Positions 1-5,811 of a DNA stretch of 10,537 nt are shown piece by piece. The first letter of the stretch is position 1. The number at the start of each line of letters is the position of its first letter. The DNA comes from Bradyrhizobium sp. Lineage in GTDB: Bacteria > Pseudomonadota > Alphaproteobacteria > Rhizobiales > Xanthobacteraceae. The stretch lies in contig JAQGKJ010000718.1 in assembly GCA_028290165.1 (NCBI GenBank), forward strand, positions 1 through 10,537, written 5' to 3'. Both the position numbers and the translations under genes were made by a program. The notes below the pieces were generated by a model. That model saw nothing but the letters and a program-made list of their open reading frames with translations, ran no database searches and was not told the DNA's origin.

Positions 1-47
1 CGTGCGGCGCCAAGGTTGGATAGCTTGCTCGGGAACCAGCTCTCCAT

Positions 48-365
48 TCAGTAGGTGCAGGTGTACGGCCAAGTGTATGGCGTGTAATACGGGCAATCAA
101 GGCCGTCGCCGTAAAGGCCGCGGCGAGAGAACTGATCTCGGCGCATGCCCGCGAAGTGACCTCCGCGGAAACCGCCGATACGAGCTCCGCCAAGACCGCC
201 GACATGACTTCCGCCAAAGCCTCCCACGTGGCCTCCGCCGAAGCCGCCCATGTGGCCTCCGCCGCCACCTCCGTGGCCGCCGCCGCCGCGGGCTTGCGCA
301 CCCGTGGCAAGAAGGCTGCCGGCAAGCACGGCGCTAGCCAAAACCATCATCACTCGACCTCTCAT
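48..365 (-). CDS. Small glycine-rich secreted protein with octapeptide repeats
   Basis: Function not recognised. The start is the ATG at 363-365, chosen because an AAGGAGA ribosome site (371-377) lies five bases upstream; the frame stays open a little further upstream but without a better site. The 105-residue product begins with a basic n-region and hydrophobic core ending in an A-x-A type site (TGAQA, residues 21-25), so it is probably exported. Residues 27-37 are almost all Gly. From residue 38 there are four to five tandem eight-residue units of the form H-(M/V)-G-G-(F/L)-G-G-x, the later ones degenerate (R62, H70). The C-terminus is different: basic (RRDQFSRRG), then a Tyr/Pro/Thr-rich tail with two Cys (C91, C103). 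Such low-complexity proteins are common in rhizobial genomes, usually as hypotheticals. It lies downstream of the kinase on the same strand, but a 208-base gap and two hairpins suggest separate transcription. Confidence 0.72.
   Translation of the reverse strand: MRGRVMMVLASAVLAGSLLATGAQARGGGGHGGGGGGHMGGFGGGHVGGFGGSHVGGLGGARIGGFRGGHFAGMRRDQFSRRGLYGDGLDCPYYTPYTWPYTCTY
150..257 (-). repeat. 24-bp coding tandem repeat (octapeptide units)
   Basis: Tandem units of 24 bases encode H-x-G-G-(F/L)-G-G-x at residues 38-74 of the glycine-rich protein. Units 1-3 are close to each other; later units diverge (Arg replaces His, Ala replaces Gly). Copy number in such arrays often varies between strains. Confidence 0.6.
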
Positions 366-410
366 GACATTCTCCTTTGGATGGGCGGCAATTTCCGCCA
401 CAGTATTTCG

Positions 411-445
411 TCAGCGCCGGCCCGTGCGAGCAAGGCCGGCGCTGA
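411..445. repeat. 12-bp perfect inverted repeat (hairpin) upstream of the glycine-rich gene
   Basis: Arms TCAGCGCCGGCC (411-422) and GGCCGGCGCTGA (434-445) are exact reverse complements with an 11-base loop. It lies 46 bases upstream of the glycine-rich gene start on the minus strand. No T-run follows on either strand, so it does not look like a standard intrinsic terminator; an operator or a structured 5' leader is possible. Confidence 0.6.
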
Positions 446-519
446 AGTCGCGATGAACTGAAGATGGGGATTGCTGATGGGCGACTCTATTAAATTCCTG
501 TTCAATCATCCGAGGTGAA

Positions 520-534
520 GAGCCGGCGCGGCTC
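520..534 (-). terminator. Weak hairpin downstream of the histidine kinase
   Basis: GAGCCG (520-525) and CGGCTC (529-534) form a six-base GC-rich stem with a three-base loop, 39 bases past the kinase stop on the minus strand. Only a short TTC follows, so it is at best a weak terminator or transcript-end stabiliser. Confidence 0.3.
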
Positions 535-573
535 GATCCAATGCCAAGCGTGCGCCGGATCAAAAGCTCGATA

Positions 574-1956
574 TCAAATGGAGGGGAGTGCGCATGCTAT
601 TTCAGCCACGCAACCTGGACCGGCTGCTATCGTGAGCTGGAAGCCGTGCAGCTTGACGATCGCCAACACCAGGCTCAGACCAAGGCCAAATCCAAAGCTA
701 TTCCGGCTCTTGTCGGCGCGGTAGAAGCGCCGCGTGACGGCTTCCCGTTCATGCTCCCGGATGCCGGGTCCTGTGTCCGAAACCCGAACGATACTTTCGT
801 TTTTGCGGTGAATCAAAGCGAGTTCCACGCGCCCGCCCGAGGGCGTGAATTTCAGGGCATTGTCAACAAGGTTGGCAACGGCCTCAACGAGCAGGTCTCG
901 GTCGCCGCACACCGTCGCGTCGCCGCAGGGCAGAACCTGCAGAGTGATATGCTTGTCTTCCGCGATGGGTTCATACATATCGCCAACCTCCCTGACGACA
1001 CTCGCCAGCGCGATCTTGTTGAAACCGCCGAGGCGGCCGCCATATTCGATCTCCGCGATGCGCAGAAGCGTCGTTATGATCGTCAACGTGTGGTCAACGC
1101 CGGCAATCGCCCGCTCCGTGACCGCCTGCAATTCCTCGATCGTCTTGGCATTTGCGAGCCCACGTTCGAGGGCGAGTCGCACCCGGGTGAGAGGCGTGCG
1201 GAGATCGTGAGCTATTTCGTTGCCGACCCCGGCCATCTCTTTCACGACAGCTTCAATTTCATCCAGCATGCCGTTTGCAATCTCGGCAAGTTTGTCGAAC
1301 GGATGGTCAAGCCCCTGCGTGGCCAGGCGCTGTCGTAAATCGCCGGCGACGATGCAGCGGACCAACGTATTTAATTCGGCCACGCGTTTCTGGGCCCGGA
1401 CGCTCAGGACCATGCCGATTACCAGGCCCAGGCCCAGCGCGAACGGCAATCCCAGGAGCAAGGCGCGCGCCACAACCTCCGCAAGCTTCTTCAAATCGTC
1501 GATGTTGCGGGCAATCACCAGCACGTTGTCGTTCGGCAGGCGGCGTGCAATTGCGCGAACGGTCATTGCTTCCTGGCTATTTTGGTCGAGCCGGATAGCC
1601 GCGGCGCCCTGAACCGGTGCGTCGATCTTCAGTCCGTGTGGCAGGCTTGCCAGGTTCCCAGCGATACGATGCCCATCCGAGCCAAACAGGCCCGCAAGCT
1701 TGATGCGGCGCGGATCCTGGCGCAATCGATCGTCGATAGCGATCAACTGCCGGTCCGAAGGGTCCGCGGCGATGGCGAGACTTTCCTCGGTGATGGCGGC
1801 ATCTGTTTCCGCCAACATGTACTCTGCCGCCTCCCAGTAGACGAAAGCGGAGAACAGCAGGATGCACAGCATGAATGCACAGGCAGTCCAGCGGAAAGTT
1901 GTTGTTCGGACAAAGTCAGGAAGCTGCACGGGGAATAAATCCAGCCCCACGAACAT
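574..1956 (-). CDS. Membrane sensor histidine kinase (HAMP, HisKA, HATPase_c), no adjacent regulator
   Basis: Sensor kinase that would autophosphorylate on His and pass phosphate to a response regulator. In the 460-residue reading: a membrane helix near 26-44, a periplasmic sensor of about 120 residues, a second helix near 165-186, and a HAMP linker to about 240. The H-box is N-E-I-A-H-D-L-R-T-P-L with phospho-acceptor H250. The N-box is N362-L-V-D-N, the G1 box D394-T-G-P-G-I, the F-box R-R-F-Y-R-A-D-K-S near 409-417, and the G2 box G422-F-G-L-G. All catalytic boxes appear intact, so the kinase should be active. The start is uncertain: ATG at 1956 has no good ribosome site, and a GTG at 1929 (residue 10) would begin close to the Q-L-P-D-F-V-R-T-T-T segment typical of such kinases. 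The DNA for the first nine residues seems also to encode the end of a regulator in another frame (1916-1978). No intact response regulator lies nearby. The signal sensed cannot be told from sequence. Confidence 0.93.
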   Translation of the reverse strand: MFVGLDLFPVQLPDFVRTTTFRWTACAFMLCILLFSAFVYWEAAEYMLAETDAAITEESLAIAADPSDRQLIAIDDRLRQDPRRIKLAGLFGSDGHRIAGNLASLPHGLKIDAPVQGAAAIRLDQNSQEAMTVRAIARRLPNDNVLVIARNIDDLKKLAEVVARALLLGLPFALGLGLVIGMVLSVRAQKRVAELNTLVRCIVAGDLRQRLATQGLDHPFDKLAEIANGMLDEIEAVVKEMAGVGNEIAHDLRTPLTRVRLALERGLANAKTIEELQAVTERAIAGVDHTLTIITTLLRIAEIEYGGRLGGFNKIALASVVREVGDMYEPIAEDKHITLQVLPCGDATVCGDRDLLVEAVANLVDNALKFTPSGGRVELALIHRKNESIVRVSDTGPGIREHEREAVTRRFYRADKSRNSFGFGLGLSLVLAIVKLHGFQLTIAAGPGCVAEIACALPSI

Positions 1957-1978
1957 TGTGTATCGCCGGAGCTTCTTT
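1916..1978 (-). pseudogene. Possible relic: C-terminal tail of an OmpR-family response regulator
   Basis: Read on the minus strand in a frame different from the kinase, this stretch gives APAIHNVRGAGFIPRAAS then stop. The segment I-H-x-V-R-G-x-G-(Y/F) is the usual last beta-hairpin of OmpR/PhoB DNA-binding domains (typically I-H-T-V-R-G-x-G-Y). It sits just where a partner regulator would end, overlapping the kinase start, on the same strand. Further upstream in this frame I see no receiver or winged-helix sequence, so only the tail would remain. The match is short; chance is possible. Confidence 0.42.
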
Positions 1979-1993
1979 CGGCGACGCTAATGA

Positions 1994-2020
1994 TCGAGCG
2001 CCATCACGTCCGGCGCTCGA
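1994..2020. repeat. 9-bp perfect inverted repeat
   Basis: TCGAGCGCC (1994-2002) and GGCGCTCGA (2012-2020) are exact reverse complements around a nine-base loop. It is 38 bases upstream of the kinase ATG and just beyond the possible regulator relic. No T-run follows. It could be an operator, a leader hairpin, or a mark at a deletion junction. Confidence 0.5.
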
Positions 2021-2257
2021 GGCTGATGCCCGATGGCCGACCGCTCCATTTTGCCTGGCTATTGTCATATCATCCATCATGCTGCAGACGCGCTGTGAAC
2101 GCAGTCTCTCGAGGAATCGGACGGCGCGCGCCCGCCTCACTCAGGGGGGCATAAGGCGCGGCGCGTGCCATCCGCTCGACAGCCGCATGATGCCGCCTCG
2201 AGAGAACAGGCGGGGCTGCTCGAAAGGTGATTTAGGCTCGCGGGTCTATTTGCACCA

Positions 2258-2273
2258 TTAAATAGCGGTTTAG
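2258..2273. promoter_or_regulatory. AT-rich palindrome 1 upstream of fdhD (imperfect)
   Basis: TTAAAT-AGCG-GTTTAG: the TAAA and TTTA arms are symmetric with mismatches at the inner and outer ends. Its centre is 54 bases, about five helical turns, from the centre of the perfect palindrome at 2312-2327. Candidate second operator for the same regulator; no regulator identified. Confidence 0.35.
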
Positions 2274-2311
2274 GTTGCTCGATCCGCGTTCGGGTTCTCA
2301 CCATTCACAAG

Positions 2312-2327
2312 CTAAATTCGTATTTAG
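2312..2327. promoter_or_regulatory. AT-rich palindrome 2 upstream of fdhD (perfect arms)
   Basis: CTAAAT-TCGT-ATTTAG has perfect six-base arms around four bases and lies 120 bases upstream of the fdhD start in an AT-rich patch. The same core, TAAATTC-x-x-ATTTA, recurs at 5796-5811. It is not the FNR/FixK box (TTGAT-N4-ATCAA), though it has the same two-arm geometry. Likely a transcription factor site; the factor is unknown. Confidence 0.45.
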
Positions 2328-2447
2328 TTGAGAAAGCCGCTTCGGCCCGCAACGTTTAATACTTGTCGCCCTTCCGCCTGGATCGACCGGGATGGGTCGC
2401 TGAAGCTGTCGCCGCGCGGCGCGCACTGGAACGCATCGGAGTAATCC

Positions 2448-3287
2448 ATGATGGAGCCAGCCCGAATCGTTGATCGCCAGATTTGGCGGGAGAGCGGTCT
2501 AAGCTCGGGCAGTCGTTCGATCCCCGAAGAGACCGCGGTGGCACTTACATATAACGGCGGGACCTATGCGGTAATGATGACGACGCCGCAGGATCTGGAG
2601 GATTTTGCGGTCGGCTTCAGCCTGAGCGAGGGCATCATCGGCTCTGCCAGCGATATCGATTCGCTGGACGTCGTGTCTCTCGATGACGGCGTCGAACTAC
2701 GGATGTGGCTCAGCAAACCAAAGGCCGATCGCCTGCAGGAGCGACGGCGGCATATTGCCGGACCGACAGGCTGCGGATTGTGCGGCATCGATTCAATCTC
2801 AGAAGCCATGCGTCCTGCGGCCCCTATCGGACACGGCCGGCAATTTTCGTCGGAGCAGATTATGGCCGCCATGCGGAATGTAGGGTCGCGTCAAAAGCTC
2901 AACATCGAGACGCGCGCGGTTCACGCCGCGGCTTTTTGGGATGCTACCGGCGGCATCGTTGCCCTGCGCGAGGACGTTGGCCGTCATAACGCCCTCGATA
3001 AGCTCGGGGGTGCATTGGCGCGTGCGTCCGTTGCGGCGAGCGAGGGGATCATACTTCTCACCAGCCGGGTGTCGGTGGAGATGGTGCAGAAAAGCGCCGC
3101 GATCGGCTCGCCTGTGATGGTGTCGGTCTCGGCGCCGACAGCGCTGGCCGTTCGTATGGCGGATGCGGCAGGCATCACGCTTGCTGCCATTGCGCGCGCG
3201 GACGGATTCGAAGTGTTCACGCATCCCTACCGAATTTCATTGCCAATCCAGGCTGTCGGTAAAGGCTCTGCTCGCGCTGCAAAATGA
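2448..3287 (+). CDS. fdhD: FdhD, formate dehydrogenase sulfurtransferase / accessory protein
   Basis: FdhD carries sulfur from a cysteine desulfurase (IscS in E. coli) to the molybdenum cofactor of formate dehydrogenases, which are inactive without it; it acts in the cytoplasm. The 279-residue length fits the family. Visible landmarks: E-E-T-A-V-A-L-T-Y-N-G near 27-37, the segment T-P-Q-D-L-E-D-F-A-V-G-F-S-L-S-E-G (46-62), the sulfur-carrying C-x-x-C (C109-G-L-C112, in G-C-G-L-C-G), V-H-A-A-A-F (158-163), E-D-V-G-R-H-N-A-L-D-K (175-185) and the C-terminal block from T205-S-R-V-S to the end. A GGAG at 2438-2441 sits six bases before the first ATG (2448) and nine before the adjacent second ATG (2451); either is acceptable. 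No formate dehydrogenase subunit lies beside it. It faces away from the kinase and probably has its own promoter in the AT-rich patch upstream. Confidence 0.95.
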   Translation: MMEPARIVDRQIWRESGLSSGSRSIPEETAVALTYNGGTYAVMMTTPQDLEDFAVGFSLSEGIIGSASDIDSLDVVSLDDGVELRMWLSKPKADRLQERRRHIAGPTGCGLCGIDSISEAMRPAAPIGHGRQFSSEQIMAAMRNVGSRQKLNIETRAVHAAAFWDATGGIVALREDVGRHNALDKLGGALARASVAASEGIILLTSRVSVEMVQKSAAIGSPVMVSVSAPTALAVRMADAAGITLAAIARADGFEVFTHPYRISLPIQAVGKGSARAAK

Positions 3288-3341
3288 TGCCAGCCAGTAT
3301 AACAAAATTGCTAATGAGAATGACGCGAGTGTGACTTCTGT

Positions 3342-3371
3342 TTGATTAGCGAGAGCATCGTCCAACATTAT
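3342..3371 (+). promoter_or_regulatory. Possible sigma-70-like promoter for the small secreted protein
   Basis: TTGATT (3342-3347) and CATTAT (3366-3371) match the -35 and -10 consensus at four of six bases each with an 18-base spacer. This would give a leader of about 90 bases before the ATG at 3468. Weak evidence. Confidence 0.25.
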
Positions 3372-3437
3372 CTCATCAAGAGACAAGGCGCACAGGCGAG
3401 ATCCAGTTGCGTCGTGCCGGCGTGTCCATGTCTGATC

Positions 3438-3466
3438 AACGGAGATTACAATTTAACGGAGATTAC
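3438..3466 (+). promoter_or_regulatory. Duplicated ribosome-binding segment (AACGGAGATTAC, two copies)
   Basis: The 12-mer AACGGAGATTAC occurs at 3438-3449 and again at 3455-3466, a 17-base period. Each copy holds a GGAG. The downstream GGAG (3458-3461) is six bases from the ATG at 3468 and fixes that start; the upstream one has no nearby ATG in a useful position. Confidence 0.6.
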
Positions 3467-3467
3467 G

Positions 3468-3692
3468 ATGCGAAAGACAGTTCTAGCCATTCTCGCCACG
3501 TCGCTGATTGTCGGATCGACAGTCCAAATGGCCACGGCAGCCGAGCGCCATACTCACAGAGCGGATCGCGCACGCGCGGCTGCGAGCCAGCAGTTCCGCA
3601 ACGCCAATGACTCGCTCGCCTGGCCATCTTTCGAACGACAGTCGTCGGACTACAGCGAAGGCCATGTGATCTCGGCGCCTGCCGGTCATTGA
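3468..3692 (+). CDS. Small secreted hypothetical protein (74 aa)
   Basis: Function not recognised. The ATG at 3468 is set by GGAG at 3458-3461. Residues 1-25 are a classical signal peptide: M-R-K-T, a hydrophobic core, then M-A-T-A-A before E26, leaving a mature chain of about 49 residues. That chain starts basic (R-H-T-H-R-A-D-R-A-R), has a middle with polar and aromatic residues, and ends S-E-G-H-V-I-S-A-P-A-G-H. No Cys, so no disulfides or haem. I associate short exported proteins ending in a similar S-A-P-A-G tail with Bradyrhizobium-type genomes, from memory only. It is flanked by an intergenic leader and a strong terminator, so it is a monocistronic unit. Being short, its coding status rests on the signal peptide, ribosome site and terminator together. 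Confidence 0.75.
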   Translation: MRKTVLAILATSLIVGSTVQMATAAERHTHRADRARAAASQQFRNANDSLAWPSFERQSSDYSEGHVISAPAGH

Positions 3693-3710
3693 TCGTCAAT
3701 CTCAGGCAGA

Positions 3711-3741
3711 AAAGAAGCCCCGACTGTGTCGGGGCTTCTTT
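3711..3741. terminator. Strong bidirectional intrinsic terminator
   Basis: AAAGAAGCCCCGAC (3711-3724) and GTCGGGGCTTCTTT (3728-3741) form a 14-base perfect stem with a three-base loop. T-rich sequence follows on the plus strand, and the A-rich left arm gives the T-run on the minus strand. It serves the convergent small secreted gene (plus) and the dehydrogenase gene (minus, stop at 3765). Confidence 0.93.
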
Positions 3742-3764
3742 GTTTCGAGGCGCGTCGTGAACGC

Positions 3765-5120
3765 CTAACTTGCCGGCTTTGATGGAGAGCCCGATGACAC
3801 CCGCCAAACCGTGTTTCCAACGTCGTCGGCGATCAGCAATCCGCCGGTCCGATCGACGGCCAGGCCGACTGGCCTGCCACGCGCGTGATTGTTGGCATCG
3901 AGGAAGCCTGTGACGACGTCCTGCGCCGGACCGCTGGGCTGTCCGCCGCTGAACGGCACGAAAACCACCTTGTAGCCGTTCAGCGGGGTTCGATCCCAGC
4001 TTCCGTGCTCGCCTACGAACGCACCGCCCCGGTAGTTCGCGGGAAGTTCGGTGTCATTGTACATGGCCACACCCAACGGCGCCACGTGCGAGCTGAGCGC
4101 GTAATCCGGCACAATCGCCTTGGCCACCAGATCGGGCCGCTGCGGTTCGACCCGCGGGTCCAAATGCTGGCCGTAATAGCTATAGGGCCAGCCATAGAAA
4201 CCCCCGTCGCGCACCGAGGTCAGATAATCCGGAACCAGGTCGGGCCCGATCTCGTCGCGTTCGTTGACGACCGCCCAAAGTTTGCGGGTCTCAGGCTCCC
4301 ACGCGAGGCCGGTGGGATTGCGCGTGCCGCTGGCGAAGATGCGATGGGCGCCCGATGTGCGGTCGACCTCCCAGATCGCGGCGCGTTCGTATTCCGCTCC
4401 GATTCCATTTTCGGTGATGTTGCTGTTCGAGCCTACCCCGACATAGAGCTTGGAGCCGTCGGGGCTCGCTATCAGGGTCTTCGTCCAGTGATGATCGATC
4501 GGTCCGCCAGGGAGGTCCGTGAGCTTGGTGCCCGGGGCGGTGATGCTGGTCTGCCCTTTCTGATAGGGATAGCGGACAATTCCGTCGGTGTTGGCTACGT
4601 AAAGATCCTGGCCAACCAGGGCAACGCCAAACGGCGAGTTGAGGTTGTCCAGGAAGACGGTTCGTACTTCGGGAATGCCATCACCATTGGTATCGCGCAG
4701 CAATGTGATGCGGTTGGCGTCTTTGGCTTTGGCGCCGGCGAACGACTGGACCCAGCCGGTGATCACATCCTTGGGACGGAAGATCGGCGCTTTCGGTCCA
4801 TTGCTCTCAACCACCAGCACGTCGCCATTGGGAAGGACGTAGAGCGACCTTGGGTGCTGAAAGCCCGTGGCCAATGCATGGATCTGCAATCCCTGCGGCA
4901 CAGCGGGAGTTTCGTCCTTTCCCCATCCGACCGCTTTCGCGATCCTGATCGGCGGGATCAAATACTGTTGTAGCTTGGGCAGTTCGGGATTGGCACCGAT
5001 CTGTATTTTCGGGTCGCCGCCGCTATCGTCACAGCCGGCGAGTCCTAATCCAGCCACGCCGACAAACAGGATGGTCAGCGACAGCTTAGCCGAACGTGCA
5101 ATTTTGGGGACGTGCATCAT
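3765..5120 (-). CDS. PQQ-dependent sugar / sorbosone dehydrogenase-like lipoprotein
   Basis: Member of the soluble glucose/sorbosone dehydrogenase family, six-bladed beta-propellers that oxidise sugars or aldehydes with PQQ in the periplasm. The 451-residue product starts with a lipoprotein signal: a basic n-region, a hydrophobic core and lipobox L27-A-G-C30, so it is probably membrane-anchored. Family landmarks include H89-P-R-S-L-Y-V near the first blade, R-D-T-N-G-D-G (142-148, a calcium-loop-like segment), N-S-P-F-G-V-A (161-167), H210-H-W-T-K-T-L then S-P-D-G-S-K-L-Y-V-G-V-G (219-230), G-T-R-N-P-T-G-L-A-W (265-274), G-G-F-Y-G-W-P (306-312) and V-G-E-H-G-S-W-D-R (369-377). Start ATG at 5120 is supported by GGAG (5128-5131) seven bases upstream. 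That ATG overlaps the stop of the DUF2231 gene by four bases (ATGA), pointing to one transcript and coupled translation. The substrate cannot be told from sequence, and no PQQ synthesis genes are present here. Confidence 0.9.
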   Translation of the reverse strand: MMHVPKIARSAKLSLTILFVGVAGLGLAGCDDSGGDPKIQIGANPELPKLQQYLIPPIRIAKAVGWGKDETPAVPQGLQIHALATGFQHPRSLYVLPNGDVLVVESNGPKAPIFRPKDVITGWVQSFAGAKAKDANRITLLRDTNGDGIPEVRTVFLDNLNSPFGVALVGQDLYVANTDGIVRYPYQKGQTSITAPGTKLTDLPGGPIDHHWTKTLIASPDGSKLYVGVGSNSNITENGIGAEYERAAIWEVDRTSGAHRIFASGTRNPTGLAWEPETRKLWAVVNERDEIGPDLVPDYLTSVRDGGFYGWPYSYYGQHLDPRVEPQRPDLVAKAIVPDYALSSHVAPLGVAMYNDTELPANYRGGAFVGEHGSWDRTPLNGYKVVFVPFSGGQPSGPAQDVVTGFLDANNHARGRPVGLAVDRTGGLLIADDVGNTVWRVSSGSPSKPAS

Positions 5121-5596
5121 GTGTCTGCTCCAGTGTGATGACGATATGCCGCGGTCGAGCCCATCAAGCCCATCAACAGCACAATGACCAGGACGAGTCC
5201 GGAAAGCGTCAGGCCCGTCGGTACCACTGCGGTATAACCGTCGCGGCTGTGAACGAAGGCATTTATCAGCGAGAGCAAAACGGCGAGCGCGTAGCCAAGC
5301 GCGCGAGGCCAGATCGGCTTATTGATCTGCCTGCCGCTCGCAAGATCGAACACGCCGGCCACGATGGCGAGGCCCGCCATCACAAGCCCGGCGACAATCA
5401 GCCAGATCGAGAACCTCTCCCACATCACATCGGCGGTCTGCCAATAGGCGAGATCGGTGAGGAAAGCGCCCGTGAAATAGGCGGCGGCAAACGGCGCCAG
5501 CATTTCATGGATCGGTTGTCCGCGAGGCTTCGCTGTCGACGTTGGATTGGCGTAGTTGATGAAAGTCCTCCCCGTAACCCCAGTGTGTTGTTGCAT
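5117..5596 (-). CDS. DUF2231-type four-helix membrane protein
   Basis: Small integral membrane protein of 159 residues. Hydrophobic segments at about 32-50, 63-85, 98-116 and 126-147 suggest four helices. The first contains I-H-E-M-L-A-P-F, resembling the H-P-x-L-V-x-F-P start of DUF2231 proteins, followed by T-D-L-A-Y-W and later G-V-F-D-L, also family-like. H30 and H116 lie at membrane edges and could bind haem or metal; this is speculation. The ATG at 5596 is preceded by GAGGA (5604-5608) at seven bases. Its stop overlaps the start of the dehydrogenase lipoprotein gene. I believe DUF2231 proteins often neighbour sorbosone-type dehydrogenases, so it may pass electrons from the dehydrogenase into the membrane, but no function is established from this sequence. 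Confidence 0.82.
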   Translation of the reverse strand: MQQHTGVTGRTFINYANPTSTAKPRGQPIHEMLAPFAAAYFTGAFLTDLAYWQTADVMWERFSIWLIVAGLVMAGLAIVAGVFDLASGRQINKPIWPRALGYALAVLLSLINAFVHSRDGYTAVVPTGLTLSGLVLVIVLLMGLMGSTAAYRHHTGADT

Positions 5597-5642
5597 GACT
5601 CAATCCTCATAATGTTTCGCGATGTCGCTGAAGGGTGCCCCA

Positions 5643-5715
5643 GGAAGACATCCGGCTTACGGCCAGGTGCTTTCCTGCTGCCTGAAGGAATACATCCGGG
5701 GCTTACGGCCAGGTG
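5643..5715. repeat. Two copies of a 27-29-bp extragenic element
   Basis: Copy 1 (5643-5669) and copy 2 (5687-5715) share GGAA-x-ACATCCGG then CTTACGGCCAGGTG. Copy 2 has two extra G residues between these blocks and one substitution (G to T at the x). The copies are separated by 17 bases. Their identity outside any gene suggests an intergenic repeat family or duplicated binding site. Confidence 0.65.
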
Positions 5716-5795
5716 TTGTCCCGTGCACTCATCGCGTTGCGGATCACTTTTAGAAGCGCATGCCGTGAACTCGGGTGGGGCCGAGCCGGGAGCCA

Positions 5796-5811
5796 TTAAA
5801 TTCCGATTTAA
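5796..5811. promoter_or_regulatory. AT-rich palindrome, perfect arms, shared with the fdhD upstream region
   Basis: TTAAAT-TCCG-ATTTAA, perfect six-base arms around four bases. The inner ten arm bases plus the spacer TC match the site at 2312-2327 (TAAATTC-x-x-ATTTA). It is 109 bases upstream of the 5921 gene start and 199 bases upstream of the DUF2231 start, so it could act on either. Confidence 0.45.

Larger units (their letters stand above)
1957..2447. other. Non-coding stretch between divergent kinase and fdhD genes
   Basis: No convincing gene in 490 bases; the short open frames have no recognisable domains. The kinase-proximal part is GC-rich, with a perfect inverted repeat (1994-2020) and the possible regulator relic. 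The fdhD-proximal part (about 2228-2350) is clearly AT-richer, with several ATTTAG / CTAAAT half-sites and two palindromes (2258-2273, 2312-2327). It probably holds the fdhD promoter and its control sites; I cannot fix the -35 and -10 with confidence. Confidence 0.6.

Noticed and set aside
541..1338. Long plus-strand open frame of 265 codons opposite the kinase
   Set aside because: It is the antisense shadow of a gene with full kinase motifs; no family signal or ribosome site.
2103..2206. Widely spaced inverted repeat TCTCTCGAGG / CCTCGAGAGA
   Set aside because: Each arm contains the self-complementary CTCGAG, so the match is partly automatic, and the 80-base spacing has no supporting structure.
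2280..2305. tRNA-like T-loop (GTTCGGGTTC)
   Set aside because: No acceptor, D or anticodon arms can be folded around it.
2312..2327. FNR/FixK box
   Set aside because: Geometry is similar but the arms read CTAAAT/ATTTAG, not TTGAT/ATCAA.
3885..4973. Plus-strand open frame of 362 codons opposite the dehydrogenase gene
   Set aside because: Shadow of the PQQ-type dehydrogenase in GC-rich DNA; no recognisable motifs.
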